Shown: piece after piece, positions 37,301 through 48,100 of the stretch | How positions within the stretch are numbered: the first letter of the stretch is position 1 | Layout of the letters: each line of letters starts with the position of its first letter | NCBI RefSeq assembly: GCF_024159265.1 | Contig: NZ_JAMYWY010000001.1 | Location: forward strand, 6,076,001 to 6,140,000 | Direction of reading: 5' to 3' | DNA length: 64,000 bases | Origin: Paenibacillus sp. 1781tsa1 | Lineage (GTDB): Bacteria; Bacillota; Bacilli; Paenibacillales; Paenibacillaceae | Made by a program: the position numbers and the translations under genes | Notes under the pieces: model-generated | The model's database searches: none | The model's input: only the letters and a program-made list of their open reading frames with translations | Told to the model about the DNA's origin: nothing

Positions 37301-39096
37301 GCGCAGGCTTGCTCCAGTTCAACCCGCTGGAACCGGTCTGTATCCAGGCCGGGAGCGGTCAAGATATCACGATAAGCCTCGCTGTGCAGCACCGTGCCAA
37401 TCCCGCCGTCGTCCAGCATGAACTGCAGCCGGGCAGGCGGATCTTCGCTGCTGAGCGGCACATATCCGCAACCACTCTTCAGAATCCCGAGCAGACCCGC
37501 GATCGTGTAGATGCTCTTCTGTCCCAGCATGCCGACCCGTTCGCCCGGCTGAACCCCTTGCTGACGGAGCGCCTCCCGAATCCGGTTCGCCGCTTGATCC
37601 AGCTCGCTATAGGTCATGGACCCCTGCGGGCAGATGACGGCGAGAGCATCCGGTGTCGCTCTCACCTGTTCTTCAAACAACCCATGAATCGTTTGTTCGG
37701 AAGGATAAGCCCGATGTGTATCATTGAATGCATACAATATCTGCTGTTCTTCTTCGGGTGAAAGCAGACTGAATTCCCACTTTTTACGTTCAGCATTTTC
37801 GGCCATACCAATCAGGATCATCTGAAGTACTCGCATGACTTGTTCCATCTCGCTGCGGATAAACTGATTGGGATCATACATGAGTTCCATCTGAAGCAGG
37901 TCATCCAGATAAACTACTAGTGAGACCGGATAACTGGTCTGCTCTTCAAGACTTTCAATCTCCATTGTAATACCGTCCATATTGCTAGAGTCCAAGTCGG
38001 AATGATAGTTTTCAAACGCCACCAGCGTCTGGATTAATCGACCTTTAAGCAGGCTCTGATCCTGTATTTCTGTTAATGGACAATAATCATATTGCCCCGT
38101 TTCAATCGCTTGTTCCTGAACACGCCGAATCACCTCTGTCATCAGTTGTCCTTCTGGACACTGAACGCGAACGGGTACGGTGTTGATGAATAATCCCACT
38201 GTTTCTTCAATACCTGACAGATTTGCATTTCTTCCTGATACCACTTTGCCAAAGACCGCATCATCAGTGCCGTTATATGCCTGAAGCAGTACTCCCCACG
38301 CGGTTTCAACAATCGTATTGACAGTAACATTCAGACGTGAAGCAAGGCGGGCAACCGCCTGACTGTTTTCTTTACCAAGATCCAGTCGACATACGTCCAC
38401 TTGTTTCAGTGTTCTCTCTGGTTGCCGAGAAGCATGGAACCCCGTCTGTAAGTCATAGTCATCCAGCAATCGCGTCCAATACTCCATGGCCTTATTTTTA
38501 TTTTGTACGGACAACCATTTTACATAATCTTCATATTGGGTACTTAACCTAGACATTTCCTCAGCTTCGGCAGTCAAGTCGCTTATTGCTCTTCCCTGAT
38601 TAATCGCGTTATAACTTGCCATGAAGTCCTTAACAATGATGGACATGCACCAGCCATCCATAATGATATGGTGAAAACTCCACAACATTTTGAACTCGGA
38701 CTCGCTTAGCTTCATCACGGTAACTCTCATCAGCGGATCTTTCTCAAGGTCAAACCCTCTGTTCAGGTCATCCCTCTTCCAACCCTTCTGACGGATCTGC
38801 TGTTCCTCTAAACTACAATCACTGATATCCATAAACGAAAGCTCCAGGGCACGTTCTTTCAGTACAATCTGTCTCGGTTGTCTGATCTTGCGATAGAAGA
38901 TGGATGTTCTTAATACAGCGTGTTTGCGTGTAAGCAGCATCAGGCAAGCTTCCACTTTATCGAGATCAAGCGATCCCTTCATTCGGACCATATTTTGCAC
39001 CACATAGCTGGTTGAAGCGTCTTCCACAAGTTTATGGTACAGCATGCCTTCCTGCATGGACGTCAAAGGGTAGATTCTCTCTACATTACTGTTCAT
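31315..39096 (-). CDS. NRPS subunit: C-A(Val)-T-C-A-T-E
   Basis: A 2,593-residue, two-module synthetase. The N-terminal C domain (HHIIMDG) follows an epimerase-ending partner. The first A domain (about 460-960) reads DAFWLGGTFK, a standard Val code. The second (about 1520-2010) reads DIIQIAMVYK, which I cannot assign; its SFDIF-type core resembles the first A domain of the last subunit. Carrier sites are GGHSL and GGDSI. The last ~450 residues are an epimerisation domain (HHLVVDG), so the second residue should be delivered as D. It lies 40 bases after the previous NRPS gene. Its last codons contain the ribosome site of the ABC exporter. Confidence 0.93.
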   Translation of the reverse strand: MNSNVERIYPLTSMQEGMLYHKLVEDASTSYVVQNMVRMKGSLDLDKVEACLMLLTRKHAVLRTSIFYRKIRQPRQIVLKERALELSFMDISDCSLEEQQIRQKGWKRDDLNRGFDLEKDPLMRVTVMKLSESEFKMLWSFHHIIMDGWCMSIIVKDFMASYNAINQGRAISDLTAEAEEMSRLSTQYEDYVKWLSVQNKNKAMEYWTRLLDDYDLQTGFHASRQPERTLKQVDVCRLDLGKENSQAVARLASRLNVTVNTIVETAWGVLLQAYNGTDDAVFGKVVSGRNANLSGIEETVGLFINTVPVRVQCPEGQLMTEVIRRVQEQAIETGQYDYCPLTEIQDQSLLKGRLIQTLVAFENYHSDLDSSNMDGITMEIESLEEQTSYPVSLVVYLDDLLQMELMYDPNQFIRSEMEQVMRVLQMILIGMAENAERKKWEFSLLSPEEEQQILYAFNDTHRAYPSEQTIHGLFEEQVRATPDALAVICPQGSMTYSELDQAANRIREALRQQGVQPGERVGMLGQKSIYTIAGLLGILKSGCGYVPLSSEDPPARLQFMLDDGGIGTVLHSEAYRDILTAPGLDTDRFQRVELEQACANGAVDFGFRDRGPVHAHEELVADEADVRPEPDAASIAYVIYTSGTTGQPKGVMVEHRNVVRLVRNTTYVQLEGVRMLQTGALSFDASTFEIWGALLNGGRLVLAEQETVTDGERLAQVIQEQDIQMMWMTAQLFNHLTDTYLDAFQGLVHVLVGGETLSAKHVQQVRTRYPQLRLTNGYGPTENTTFSLTYEIHTVEANIPIGQPISHSTAYIMQGQQLCGIGMPGELVVGGDGVARGYLNLPALTKERFGPDPYLPGGRVYRTGDLARWRPDGTVEYLGRLDEQVKIRGYRIELGEIERALRDLPGLDDAVVLAREDMPGEKELCAYVVPTAITGWDAAEGRQQLRARLPVYMLPADWVVLERLPMTRNGKLDRRALPAPDRNERHTLRVAPRNETEAEVVAVFQEVLGLEEVGIHDHFFERGGHSLRAIRAVNQLETRTGMRLPLRSLFEHPTAAALSMCLGGGAEAAYEPLPRAPLQETYPMSSAQQRLFVIQQMDPASTVYNMPGRLDLPGSLDLARLQHALQTLVQRHESLRTSFHLEAGQAVQRIHPEVSVAIEYRDWKEEPGSASASEVENNEAVQEALLTQFVRPFDVGKAPLLRLNVVKTGAEEHALLFDMHHLISDGTTMNIMTRELSQLYAGESLPPVMVQYKDYSEWLRVQDREAARAYWVGEFAGELPILDLPLDYPRPQMQRFRGGVVSVELGADLRSRVQRLCRQTGATEYMVLLSGLMILLSQYSRQADIIVGSPVSGRVHPDTESTVGLFVNTLALRGRPESSKRYLDFLHEIKETSLKALEHQTYPFEELVEQVQVQRDLSRNPLFDVMFILQNQGQENLMVDHVLSKERDEDLQSVKFDLTLNMSFSAEGYLVQWEFVRDLFAEETIQRMSVHYQRILHVLTEWPEQPLGQMSLMTPEECAAMVADFNPAPVPYPSEQPVHIQFEERVRLTPERIALIYKEEEMTYGDLNRRVNQLARSIQDATSEQNEFVGILVSRNMEMIISILAVLKAGAAYLPIDPEYPADRIMYMMEDSGARVLLTEPAYRSAYLGEFQGHMIDVTSASNYGADCTNLEIQVGSGDRAYLIYTSGSTGKPKGVVLEQRSVSNLIAGMDQIIPFHERRTILNVTNISFDIFVIESIVALIKGLRIVITDENEQKNPFALRALIEQHAVDLIQTTPSRMKMMLEGMNDYSAFRQVKDIILAGEPLPDHLAENILKHMNCRLLNMYGPTETTVYATVKEIQLGERISIGKPTPNTRLYIMNEQRQMLPAGVQGELFISGAGVAQGYWNRPDLNQQKFISDPYVPGAKMYATGDLARWLPNGDVEYLGRLDDQVKIRGYRMELGEIEAAIRRQAMIDDAAVMARTDHVGERYICAYVVTKANEPLDSDQFKALLRQELPDFMVPPFIVKLDRLPVNQNGKLDRHTLPEPERKTSRVHVAPRNETEELLVQAFQDVLGAAAVGIDDNFFELGGDSIKAIRIISKAREQGIVIENRMLLQHGDIRTLSSMLEIASISQMQQYQVEVEGPVQLTPIQKEFWEWNLAEPAHFNQAVLMHSLERLHDQYVDAALSQLVIHHDALRTVFETGQLPRVRPVTEGSGHELEIYEYAGMAENQLASLIEQSCNQIQQSMDLHAGPLMKAAIFHTSNGSHMFICIHHLVVDGVSWRILLEDFNSLYFGSLAGERVELPAKTASMQLWSEQLTAYAASHHLKREVPFWSDLIQQIKQAEELAPEGQEANASSIKVLNEQVELTAEQTYTLVHECSKAYNTEINDLLLVSLGMAMRNGFGKERMAVELESHGRHPIHVEILTDRTVGWFTNMYPILLEAEHGADIGTIIASTKDQLRKVPNGGLGYGLLKHMDEPEVFLNAEDLNVQVSFNYLGDMDQEAGAFTFSRLSSGLMNAAENVIPKLLTIDGLIEGGQLKFTVGYDCNALRQEAIRHFCTCFQAALIEVMNHCSGSNETRYTLTDYGDELEWDESELEGVLQLYNGGEEH
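35019..37743 (-). repeat. Near-identical Val-module block, copy in the middle NRPS
   Basis: The partner of 22391-25115, with the same A-T-C coverage, the same length and only scattered substitutions. Outside the block the two proteins fall to ordinary paralogue similarity. The divergence at the C-domain edge (near 34925-34995 versus 22300-22370) is abrupt. Confidence 0.9.
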
Positions 39097-39136
39097 GTTT
39101 TGCTGCTCTCCAATCTAACTAGGACTCGTTACATGT

Positions 39137-42100
39137 TCAGGAATAACTTTTCATGATTTCGTCCAACTCGTCGAATTCCAAATCCAGATCTCCGTAATCG
39201 GAAGCTGTATGCTTGCCAGACTCAACTGCTGTACAGAATGCTGCAATCTCAGCAGCACTTGTTAGGAAACGCTCTTTAAATGCTTTGATCTGCTCGGCCG
39301 CATAAAAGCGTTGATCATACGTGATTTCAAGTATCAATCTGCCCTGCACGACACTAGCGTTGACCGTCAAGGAATGCGGATGGTGATTTTCTTTAGCTGT
39401 ACTGTCTCCGGTCGGCAACTCTGAAATTTCAAACAATGGGTCTGAATCCCCTTCATGTTCCAGCTGCCCTAAATAGTTGAAACAATAATCCGGATGAAAC
39501 TCGGGCATTGTCTGCTCACGGAAATGACGAATGACCCCGTATCCCATGCCATGGTTTGGTATCTTCCGAATGTGTTCCTTAATCAGGCACACCTGCTGTT
39601 CCATGTCTGCATCGTAAGGCAGATGAACAGGATAGATGCTTGTGAACCACCCCACGGTGCGATCAATATCCATAGGCTGGTGTATGCTCTCCCTTCCATG
39701 ACCTTCGAGATCTATCGTCACGTCGGCGTAACCGGTCCAAGGAGCCAGACTTCTCACAAACGCAGACAACAACAGATCATTCATTTCGGTATGGTAGGCC
39801 TGATTCGCCTCATACATCAACTGTGAAGTTAAGGTGTTATCCAGTTCAAAGGTATCCGTCTCATAACCTTCAACTCCGGTCAGCAGCAGCTCAGTCTTGT
39901 GTCCTCCAGCCTGTTGGAGAACCGTCATCCAGTAAGGAATTTCACGCTCCAACTCTTCACTGAGAGCATACTCTCTTAGGGCCACAGCCCATTCCTGATA
40001 AGAGGCTGTCTTTGCTGGCAGACTGATGTTCAGACCTTTCTCCGTTTGCTCATAAGCAGTTTGGAGATCCTCCAGCAGAATGCGCCATGACACCCCATCT
40101 ACCACGAGATGATGCAGACAGATCCATATAAAGTCGCCCTCACCTGAATGGAAAAGCACAACTTTTAACAACGGCCCTTCGGAGAGATCTATACTTGCCT
40201 GTATTTGGTTTCCTGTAGTAAGAATAACTTCCTCCAGGTCCTGCTCTTCTTTCACAGCAATAAAAGTAAAATCAAAGCCTTCGCTCTCCGCTGAACTTCG
40301 GATGAGTTGTCGATTACGATCAGGATATATCGCTCTTAACATGTCATGATGTGAGACACAGGCCTTCAGTGCCTGTCGCAATGTTTCTTCGTTTAATGGC
40401 AGTGCCGATTTCAATAGTAAGGTTTGATTAAAATGGTTTGGCTGCTCCAAATTCCACTGGTAGAATTCCTGTTGTATTGGCGTCAGCAGCACTTCTCCTT
40501 GAATCTCTTCCTGTGTATATGTGCGTATGCTATCTGCATTCTCCATTTTTGGCGAAATCCAGCGGATGGTGTGCCCCAGCATGAGGTTTTTAACACTCAG
40601 CTCATAGCCAACCTCCCTGATTTTGGAGATGACCCGAATGGCTTTGATGGAATCTCCACCCAGTTCAAAGAAGTTATCATCAATCCCCACCTGTTGTATT
40701 CCCAACACCTGGCCAAAGATCTCTGCCAACTGGGCCTCACGCTCATCTCTTGGCGCCACATACACCTGCGCACCCGTGAAATCAGGCTCAGGCAGACTTC
40801 TGCGATCGAGCTTTCCGTTGCTCGTGACCGGAAGCTTGTCCAGCGTTATCAGGCTCGCAGGGACCATGTACCCGGGTACTGCCTGAGCAAGTCCCTTTTT
40901 GACTGATGCAAGATCCAGTGCCTCTTCTTCTCTCTCAGGCTTACCAACCACATAACCGCTCAGATAAGAATCTCCCGCTGCATCCTTAAGGACGATAACC
41001 GCTGCATCTTGAACACCAGGCTGTTTCATAAGCACATTTTCGATCTCCTGCAGTTCAATTCGGTATCCACGGATCTTCACCTGATCGTCCATCCGTCCCA
41101 GATATTCTACATTTCCATCGGGAAGCCAGCGTGCGATATCGCCTGACCGGTACATCCGCTCACCGGATTCAAACGGATTTTCCGTAAATTTGGACTCCGT
41201 GAGTTCCGGCCGATTCACATAACCTCTGGCTACACCCGCTCCGGCAATGCACAATTCACCCGGCACGCCAACACCACACAGGCGATTTCCGTTCATAATG
41301 TATAACTTCAGGGTCGGAATCGCCTTTCCGATATTGCTGATGCCTCTTTCGATATCTTCGCTCTCAATACGTTTGTACGTCACATGAACGGTCGTTTCTG
41401 TAATGCCATACATGTTCACCAGGGCAATCTGCGGATACTTCTCCTGCCAAACTTTCAGCTTCCGGGTATTCAGGGCCTCTCCGCCAAAAATGACCAAGCG
41501 AACATACAATTCTTCTTCCCAAGAGCCTGCCCTCTCTGCATGCATCAGTTCATAGAAAGAGGACGGCACCTGATTCAGCACAGTGACTTTCTCGTCACGC
41601 AGCAGGGACAGGAATGCTTGACTATCCCTGGCCGTTTCTTTTGATACTACAACTGCTTTCCCGCCATAAAGTAATGCACCGTACATTTCCCAGACAGAAA
41701 AGTCAAAATTATACGCATGGAACAAACTCCACACATCATTTTCCGAAAAATCATAAGGCATCTGATCATTGATCAGCAGCCGCACCACATTTCGATGCTC
41801 TACCAATGTACCTTTCGGCTGTCCGGTAGTCCCCGATGTGTATATGATGTAGAGGGCATCCGTTGGTTGAATCATCACCTCTGGATCTTCAGTATCATTT
41901 AATTCAGCCAAGGTTGATGTCTGATGTGACTCCTCCAGCAAGTCCTCCATACACAGACGTACCCCGTCAAAAGAGTACTCTTCTTTGCCCTCGTTCACAC
42001 TTCCCGACAGCAATATCTGAGCCTGGCTATCCTGAAGCATATACTGAATTCGATCCACCGGAGCTTCCGGGTCCATGGGCAGATAGATTCCACCTGCTTT

Positions 42101-45100
42101 GACCACACCAAGAATACCCGCAAGCATCTTCACATTACGTTCCAATAACAGGGCCACAACCGTCTCACCCTGCCCTTTGTGTTTCAGCAATTGATGGGCA
42201 ATGCGATTTGCTTGCCGGTTCAACTCGGTATAGCTCCAACTGATGTTCCCGTCCACTGCTGCAATCCGGTCCGGGGTCTGCCTCACCTGCGCCTCAAACA
42301 AACTTTTCAGTGTTTCCTGTTCGGGATAACGTGCAGGGGTCACATGAATGTTGTCCAGCAACCACTTTCTTTCCTGAGGCGTAACCATGCTGAATTCGCC
42401 CAAAGATCGTTGCGGATTTTCGGTCAGTTCCGAAAGTATCTGCTTATAATGGGAAGCCAAACGCTCGACTGTAGCTTGCTTGAACAGCCCCCGGGCAAAT
42501 TCCCATTGTGCATGATATCCTTCTGCAACAGGAGTAATATTTAGAGTGAGATCAAACTTTGCTGTCTGCACCTCTGCCTCATGCTCACTCCATATGGATC
42601 CACTTGTATGTGAACGTTCCTCTTCCTGATTTTGCATGACCATCACTACATCAAACAGCGGATTTCGCGATAGATCACGCTCTAACTGCAATTGCTCCAC
42701 CAGTTCCTCAAACGGGTATGTCTGGTATTCATAGGCTTTGAGACTGGTTTCCTGGATTTCCGTCAGGAAATCCAAGTACAGCTTGGACACTTCCGGATAT
42801 CCTCGAAGCGCTAATGTATTGACAAAAAGGCCCACTGTTGATTCCGTGTCCGAGTGCACCCGTCCGGATACGGGACTGCCGATGATGATATCCTCTTGCC
42901 TGCTGTACTGACCAAGTAAAATCATCAATCCTGACAGAAGCACCATGTATTCTGTCGCCCCAGTTTGGTGGCACAGCTTTTGCACCTGATTGCGGAGTTC
43001 ATTGTCCAGTTCCATTACGAACGCTTCGCCGTCAAAACGCTGGATCTGAGGTCTCGGGTAGTCCAGCGGCAAATCCAGAACGGGCAGTTCTCCCGCATAT
43101 GCATTCAACCAATAGGAGCGCTCAGCCTCACGGTCCTGCATACGCAGCCATTCGCTGTAATCTTTGTACTGTACCGTTACGGGTGGCAAAGTTGCACCAT
43201 TGTACAGATCCGAGAACTCCCTTGTGATGATATTGATTGTTGTCCCGTCCGAGATCAGATGATGCATGTCAAACAACAACACAGGTTGATTGGCACTCAT
43301 TTGTACCACTTTCATTCGCAACAAGGGTGCCTGGCTGACATCGAACGGACGAATGAATTGGGATAACAGAACGTTCCACTCGTTTTCACCAGAAACCGGC
43401 GATTGTTCGTGCTCTATCCTCAGATTCACCTGTTCGTGAATACGCTGAATGGGTTCGCCTGCCTCCATATGAAAACTCGTACGCAGACTTTCGTGCCGAT
43501 TCATCAGCTCATGGACAACAGCGGTCAATCGCGGCATATCCACATCTCCCGGAGGAAGCTCCACCCAGCCTGGCATGTTGTATACCGTACTTGAAGGATC
43601 CATCTCATGGATAAAATACAGACGTTGCTGCGCTGACGACATTGGATAGACTTCCTGAGGCTCAGCCAATGGAATTCGCTTCACCTTTGCTTGCGAAGAT
43701 TGTCCTATCCATAGACCAAGTTCAGCAGGCGTTGGATGTTCAAACAGAATCCTCAGTGGCACTCGTATTCCCGTCTCGCCTTCAATCAGATTTATGACAC
43801 GAATGGCTCGCAGCGAGTGTCCTCCATGCTCAAAAAAGTGATCATGGATGCCCACATCTTCCAGATTCAGCACTGTGCTGAAGGCCTGAACAAGCAAAGC
43901 TTCCGTTTCATTACGTGGATCCACCTTATCGGGAAGAACGGACTTGCGATCAGGTTCAGGTAGCGCTTTCCTGTCCAGTTTGCCGTTACGAGTCACTGGC
44001 AGCTCATTCAGCAAAACGAAATACGCTGGAACCATATACTCCGGCAGATTTTGCGCCAACTGAAGACGAGCTTCGCCAGCATTCCAATGCTCGTGATTTT
44101 CCTTGACAATATAAGCGCAAAGATACTTCTCTCCCTCTGCCTCTCCTCTGGCAATTACGGCGGCGTCGAGCACGCCTGCCTGTTTTCGAAGTGCACTTTC
44201 AATCTCACCGAGTTCGATTCGATATCCTCTGATCTTCACCTGCTCATCGGACCGCCCCATATATTCCAGCGTCCCATCCGGCAGCCACCGAGCCAAATCT
44301 CCCGTGCGATACATTCGTGCATGCCCCTTGACTGTGTCTGACCCATTCGCAAAGGGGTCGCGTACAAAAGCCTTTTGGGTTTTATCAGGATCATTCACAT
44401 AACCGCGGCCAACACTTATCCCTGCCACACAGAGTTCACCTACAAGTCCCACTGGGCAGAGCCTGTCCTCATTGTCCAGAACATAAATCCGAATATTGGC
44501 AAGCGGCCTCCCAATGGGTACACGTGCAAGTTCTTCTGGATACGAAAGCATCATATATTGGGCAATATCGTCAGATGCTTCGGCAGGTCCGTATGCATTA
44601 ACCACTGGAATATGTGGAAACCGTTCGAACCATGTTTTTAATAAATGAGGACTTACCGTTTCCCCGGTAACAATCAGATGCCTGATTGAACGCAAATCAC
44701 AGTGACGCCGTACAGCGCAGTCCATCATCACGGCCATATACGAAGGAACAACTTCCAACAAGGTGACTCCATCCTTCATCATCTGATCTATAAACCGTTC
44801 TGGTTCAAACACACATGCATCCGAATAGATCGCCGTTGTTCCTCCCAGTGCCAAAGGCCCGGCCATTTGCCATACGGAAATATCGAAACATTGGTTGGCA
44901 TTCTGGGCAAAAACCAAATGTTCATCCAATTGGAGCAGTTCCTGCTCAGCAAAAATATGGTTCAGCATGCCTCCATGTTCAATCATGACTCCTTTGGGAA
45001 CACCCGTAGAACCTGAAGTAAACAGAATATAAGCCAATTGGTAAGATGTTATGTTCCTGTTTGGATTAACTTGGCTTTGTATTCTCAAAGCATCGCCTAA

Positions 45101-48100
45101 TGTGTCCAGACAAAGAACCGTCCCCCCGTAACTGTCGAGGAACTCCTCGCTGACACAGTCGGAAGAAGTCAGCAGCCACTTAACCCCTGCTTCATTTAAT
45201 ACGTGCATGCGTCGGGAAACCGGATGCTCCAGATCAAGCGGCAAATAAGCAGCACCTGCCTTCCAGATGCCCATAATACTTTGAATCATTAGTGGAGACC
45301 TTTGCAGCATAATGCCGACCGGCTCCTCCTCTGTCAGACCAAGACTTACAAGATAGTGTGCCAACTGATTTGCCTGTTCGTTAAGCTCCCCATACGTCAT
45401 CACCTGCTCCTCATACCGCACTGCGGTTCGATCAGGTGTCCGTTTAGCCCATCCTTCGAACAGTTGAACAAGATTCTCCTTTTCCTTTCCCTTCCACGAT
45501 TGAGCCGGGCGATTAAACTCCGTCAATATTTGTGTTTTCTCTGGCTCAGTCAGCATCGACAGTTCGGACAATTGGCTGTCGGGGTTAACCACAATGGATT
45601 TCAGCAAGGCCATGAAATGTTCAATCAAAGAGTTCATGGTTCTCTCTTCATACAATTCGGCGGCATATTGAACAACAATCTCATAATGGTCTGGATTGTC
45701 CACAATCTCAAACTCCAGATCAAACTTACAATCGTTCGTCCAAAGTTCCTCGTATTCAAAGGAAAGATCCCCGTCTGCAAATTGAATAGGACCAAAATCC
45801 TGATAAGAGAACAGGATATCAAACATCGGATTTCGGCCTCTCTCCCGCTGCGATCCTGATAATTCAACGATGCGGTCAAAAGGAACTTCGGAATGAGCAA
45901 ACGAACGCATGGCCTCTTGTTGAACATTTTTCATCCAATCAACAAAGGATTGTTCCGGTATAATCACTTGTCTGAGAGGAAGCGTATTAACGAACATACC
46001 GATTAATGGTTGAAGCTCTGCATGGTTCCTTCCTTCCACCAACGTGCCCAATACGATTTCCTTTTGCATGGAGTACATGGATAACAACAAGTTAAACGCT
46101 GCTAGAAAGAAGGAATAACCGGTCACGCCTGCCGACTTGCACAATGCAATGATCTGAGATTTCAACTCTGCTCCAATAGGCTGCACCAGCAGTCTGCCTT
46201 CGTACGTACGCTCAACCGGACGAGTGTGGTCAAAAGGGATATGGCTTGGCGTCGGAAGATCCTCGAATTGTTCCTTCCAGTATCGTTCTTGACTCAACAT
46301 GCTTTCAGATGCAGAACAATCTTTTTGCCATAACACAAAGTCCTTATACTGATATAAAAGTGGTGTCAATTCGATCTGATGATAGAGCGAAACGATCTCC
46401 CTCGCGAAGACCAATGCACTTGATCCGTCAAAAATAATATGATGAAAATCCATGAAGACCATGGTTTTCTCAAGTCCATACTCCAGTACGCTCACCCGCA
46501 TTAATGGGGCCTGATCCATTCTAAAGGGCAGAATATATTCATCCTTTAGCAGCGCAATAATCTCATCCTCATTCAAATTCACGTTCAGATTTATATGATC
46601 TAAAGCTATATTCAGCTCACTAGAAGGTATAATCTGTTGAACAACTTCACCATCTGTCTCTTTAAAACAAGTTCTCAGATTTTCATGCCGTTCTACACAT
46701 TTCTGCAATGCTAGTTTAAATCGTTCTGGATCAAACCGTCCCTGAATCTTCACCACCGACGGCATGTTATAGTTCAACGTTTCCGGCTGTAATTGGTTCA
46801 GCACGTACATTCTTTTTTGAACAGCCGAAGTCTCGTATTCGCGTTGCCCTTCTGCCGCCCTTCTCATCACCGGAACAAGTGAATCCTCCGTAATGGAAGC
46901 TTTATCAATAACTGATGCGATCTCGTACACGTTAAGCGCATCCATGAACATGGTAATAGACAACCTTAAACCCTGGTGCTGATGCTGGATCGCAGATAAG
47001 AGCTGCAACAGTTTCAGCGAATTCATTCCAAGAGAAATAATGTTATCCGTAAGACCAAATGTCTCGTAACCTAATAAGGAGCAAATGGTGTCGTACACGG
47101 TTCTCTCCGTAGCCGTCATTCTTTCAGTTTGATAGTGCAGCAACGTGGTGACTTCCTGTGTTTCATCCTGAAGGTAGAACCGCCTTGGAATCCATTGGGT
47201 CGGCATGCGCTGAAAGCACCATTCGGAAAGAGCGTTGGCAGACAATTCAGGTGATGCTGATACTGATTCAATCACCGCTTCAAGTTCTTTCGTTACAGAA
47301 TCTAAGCGAACGCGGACGGATTTAACTGATGGATGCTCGAGGATCGCTTGTTCCGTAAGCCACAGACTGCGGAATCTTCCATTTTCTATATAGCAATGGC
47401 TGCAGGGACCCAAAATTTCAAGTTCTCCATGTATTCTGATTCTTGCTGTCCATCCGGTAGGATATAGTTCAATTCTGTTTCTTCCTATATATAACTCGCC
47501 CGGACTCTCAGGTAGTACAGGGCTCCCCTTTTGATCCATGATTAATCCGTGAACAGGCGCATTGCTTATTCCGAAGTCTTCCTTTCGGAAACCGAGCAGG
47601 TTCTCAAGCTTGGTTATATCCAATGCATTCATCAACGTTGTTGTCATTTGCTCATCTTTGGAAGTGAAATGATGCATATCTTCCAGATACTGATTGGGTT
47701 GGTCACTCCACTGTTGAACCAATTCCAGATACGATTCAAGCCATCGTCGAACCAGTCTTTCTGTGAATAACGTCTGGTTGTAATCGATATCCAGAATCGC
47801 TTTACCTTCATGTTCAATAATATTTAAGAACAGATCATACATGGAACTGTCCACTTCAACGGGCAGTACTTGCACTTGTGTATCCACAAAAGTATGACTT
47901 TGCGGCATTCGGTCCATATTGAACATGATGTTTAGACGGGGAATATGATCCTGTTCCATCCCTACATCTTCTGGCATCAGTTGATGAAACGAATGTACTC
48001 TTCTAAAAATCTCCCTGTTGTCGTCTGCCAGCGTGGCTAACGTTGCGCTCTCATTAAAGGTTGCTACAATGGGCAGAATGGAGGCGCAGTTCCCCATAAC

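Noticed and set aside
36139..37761. A 540-codon plus-strand open frame, and its counterpart at 23817-25163
   Set aside because: Both lie antisense to the GC-rich Val modules, show His/Arg/Gln-rich composition with no domain, and are explained by the codon bias of the real minus-strand NRPS genes.
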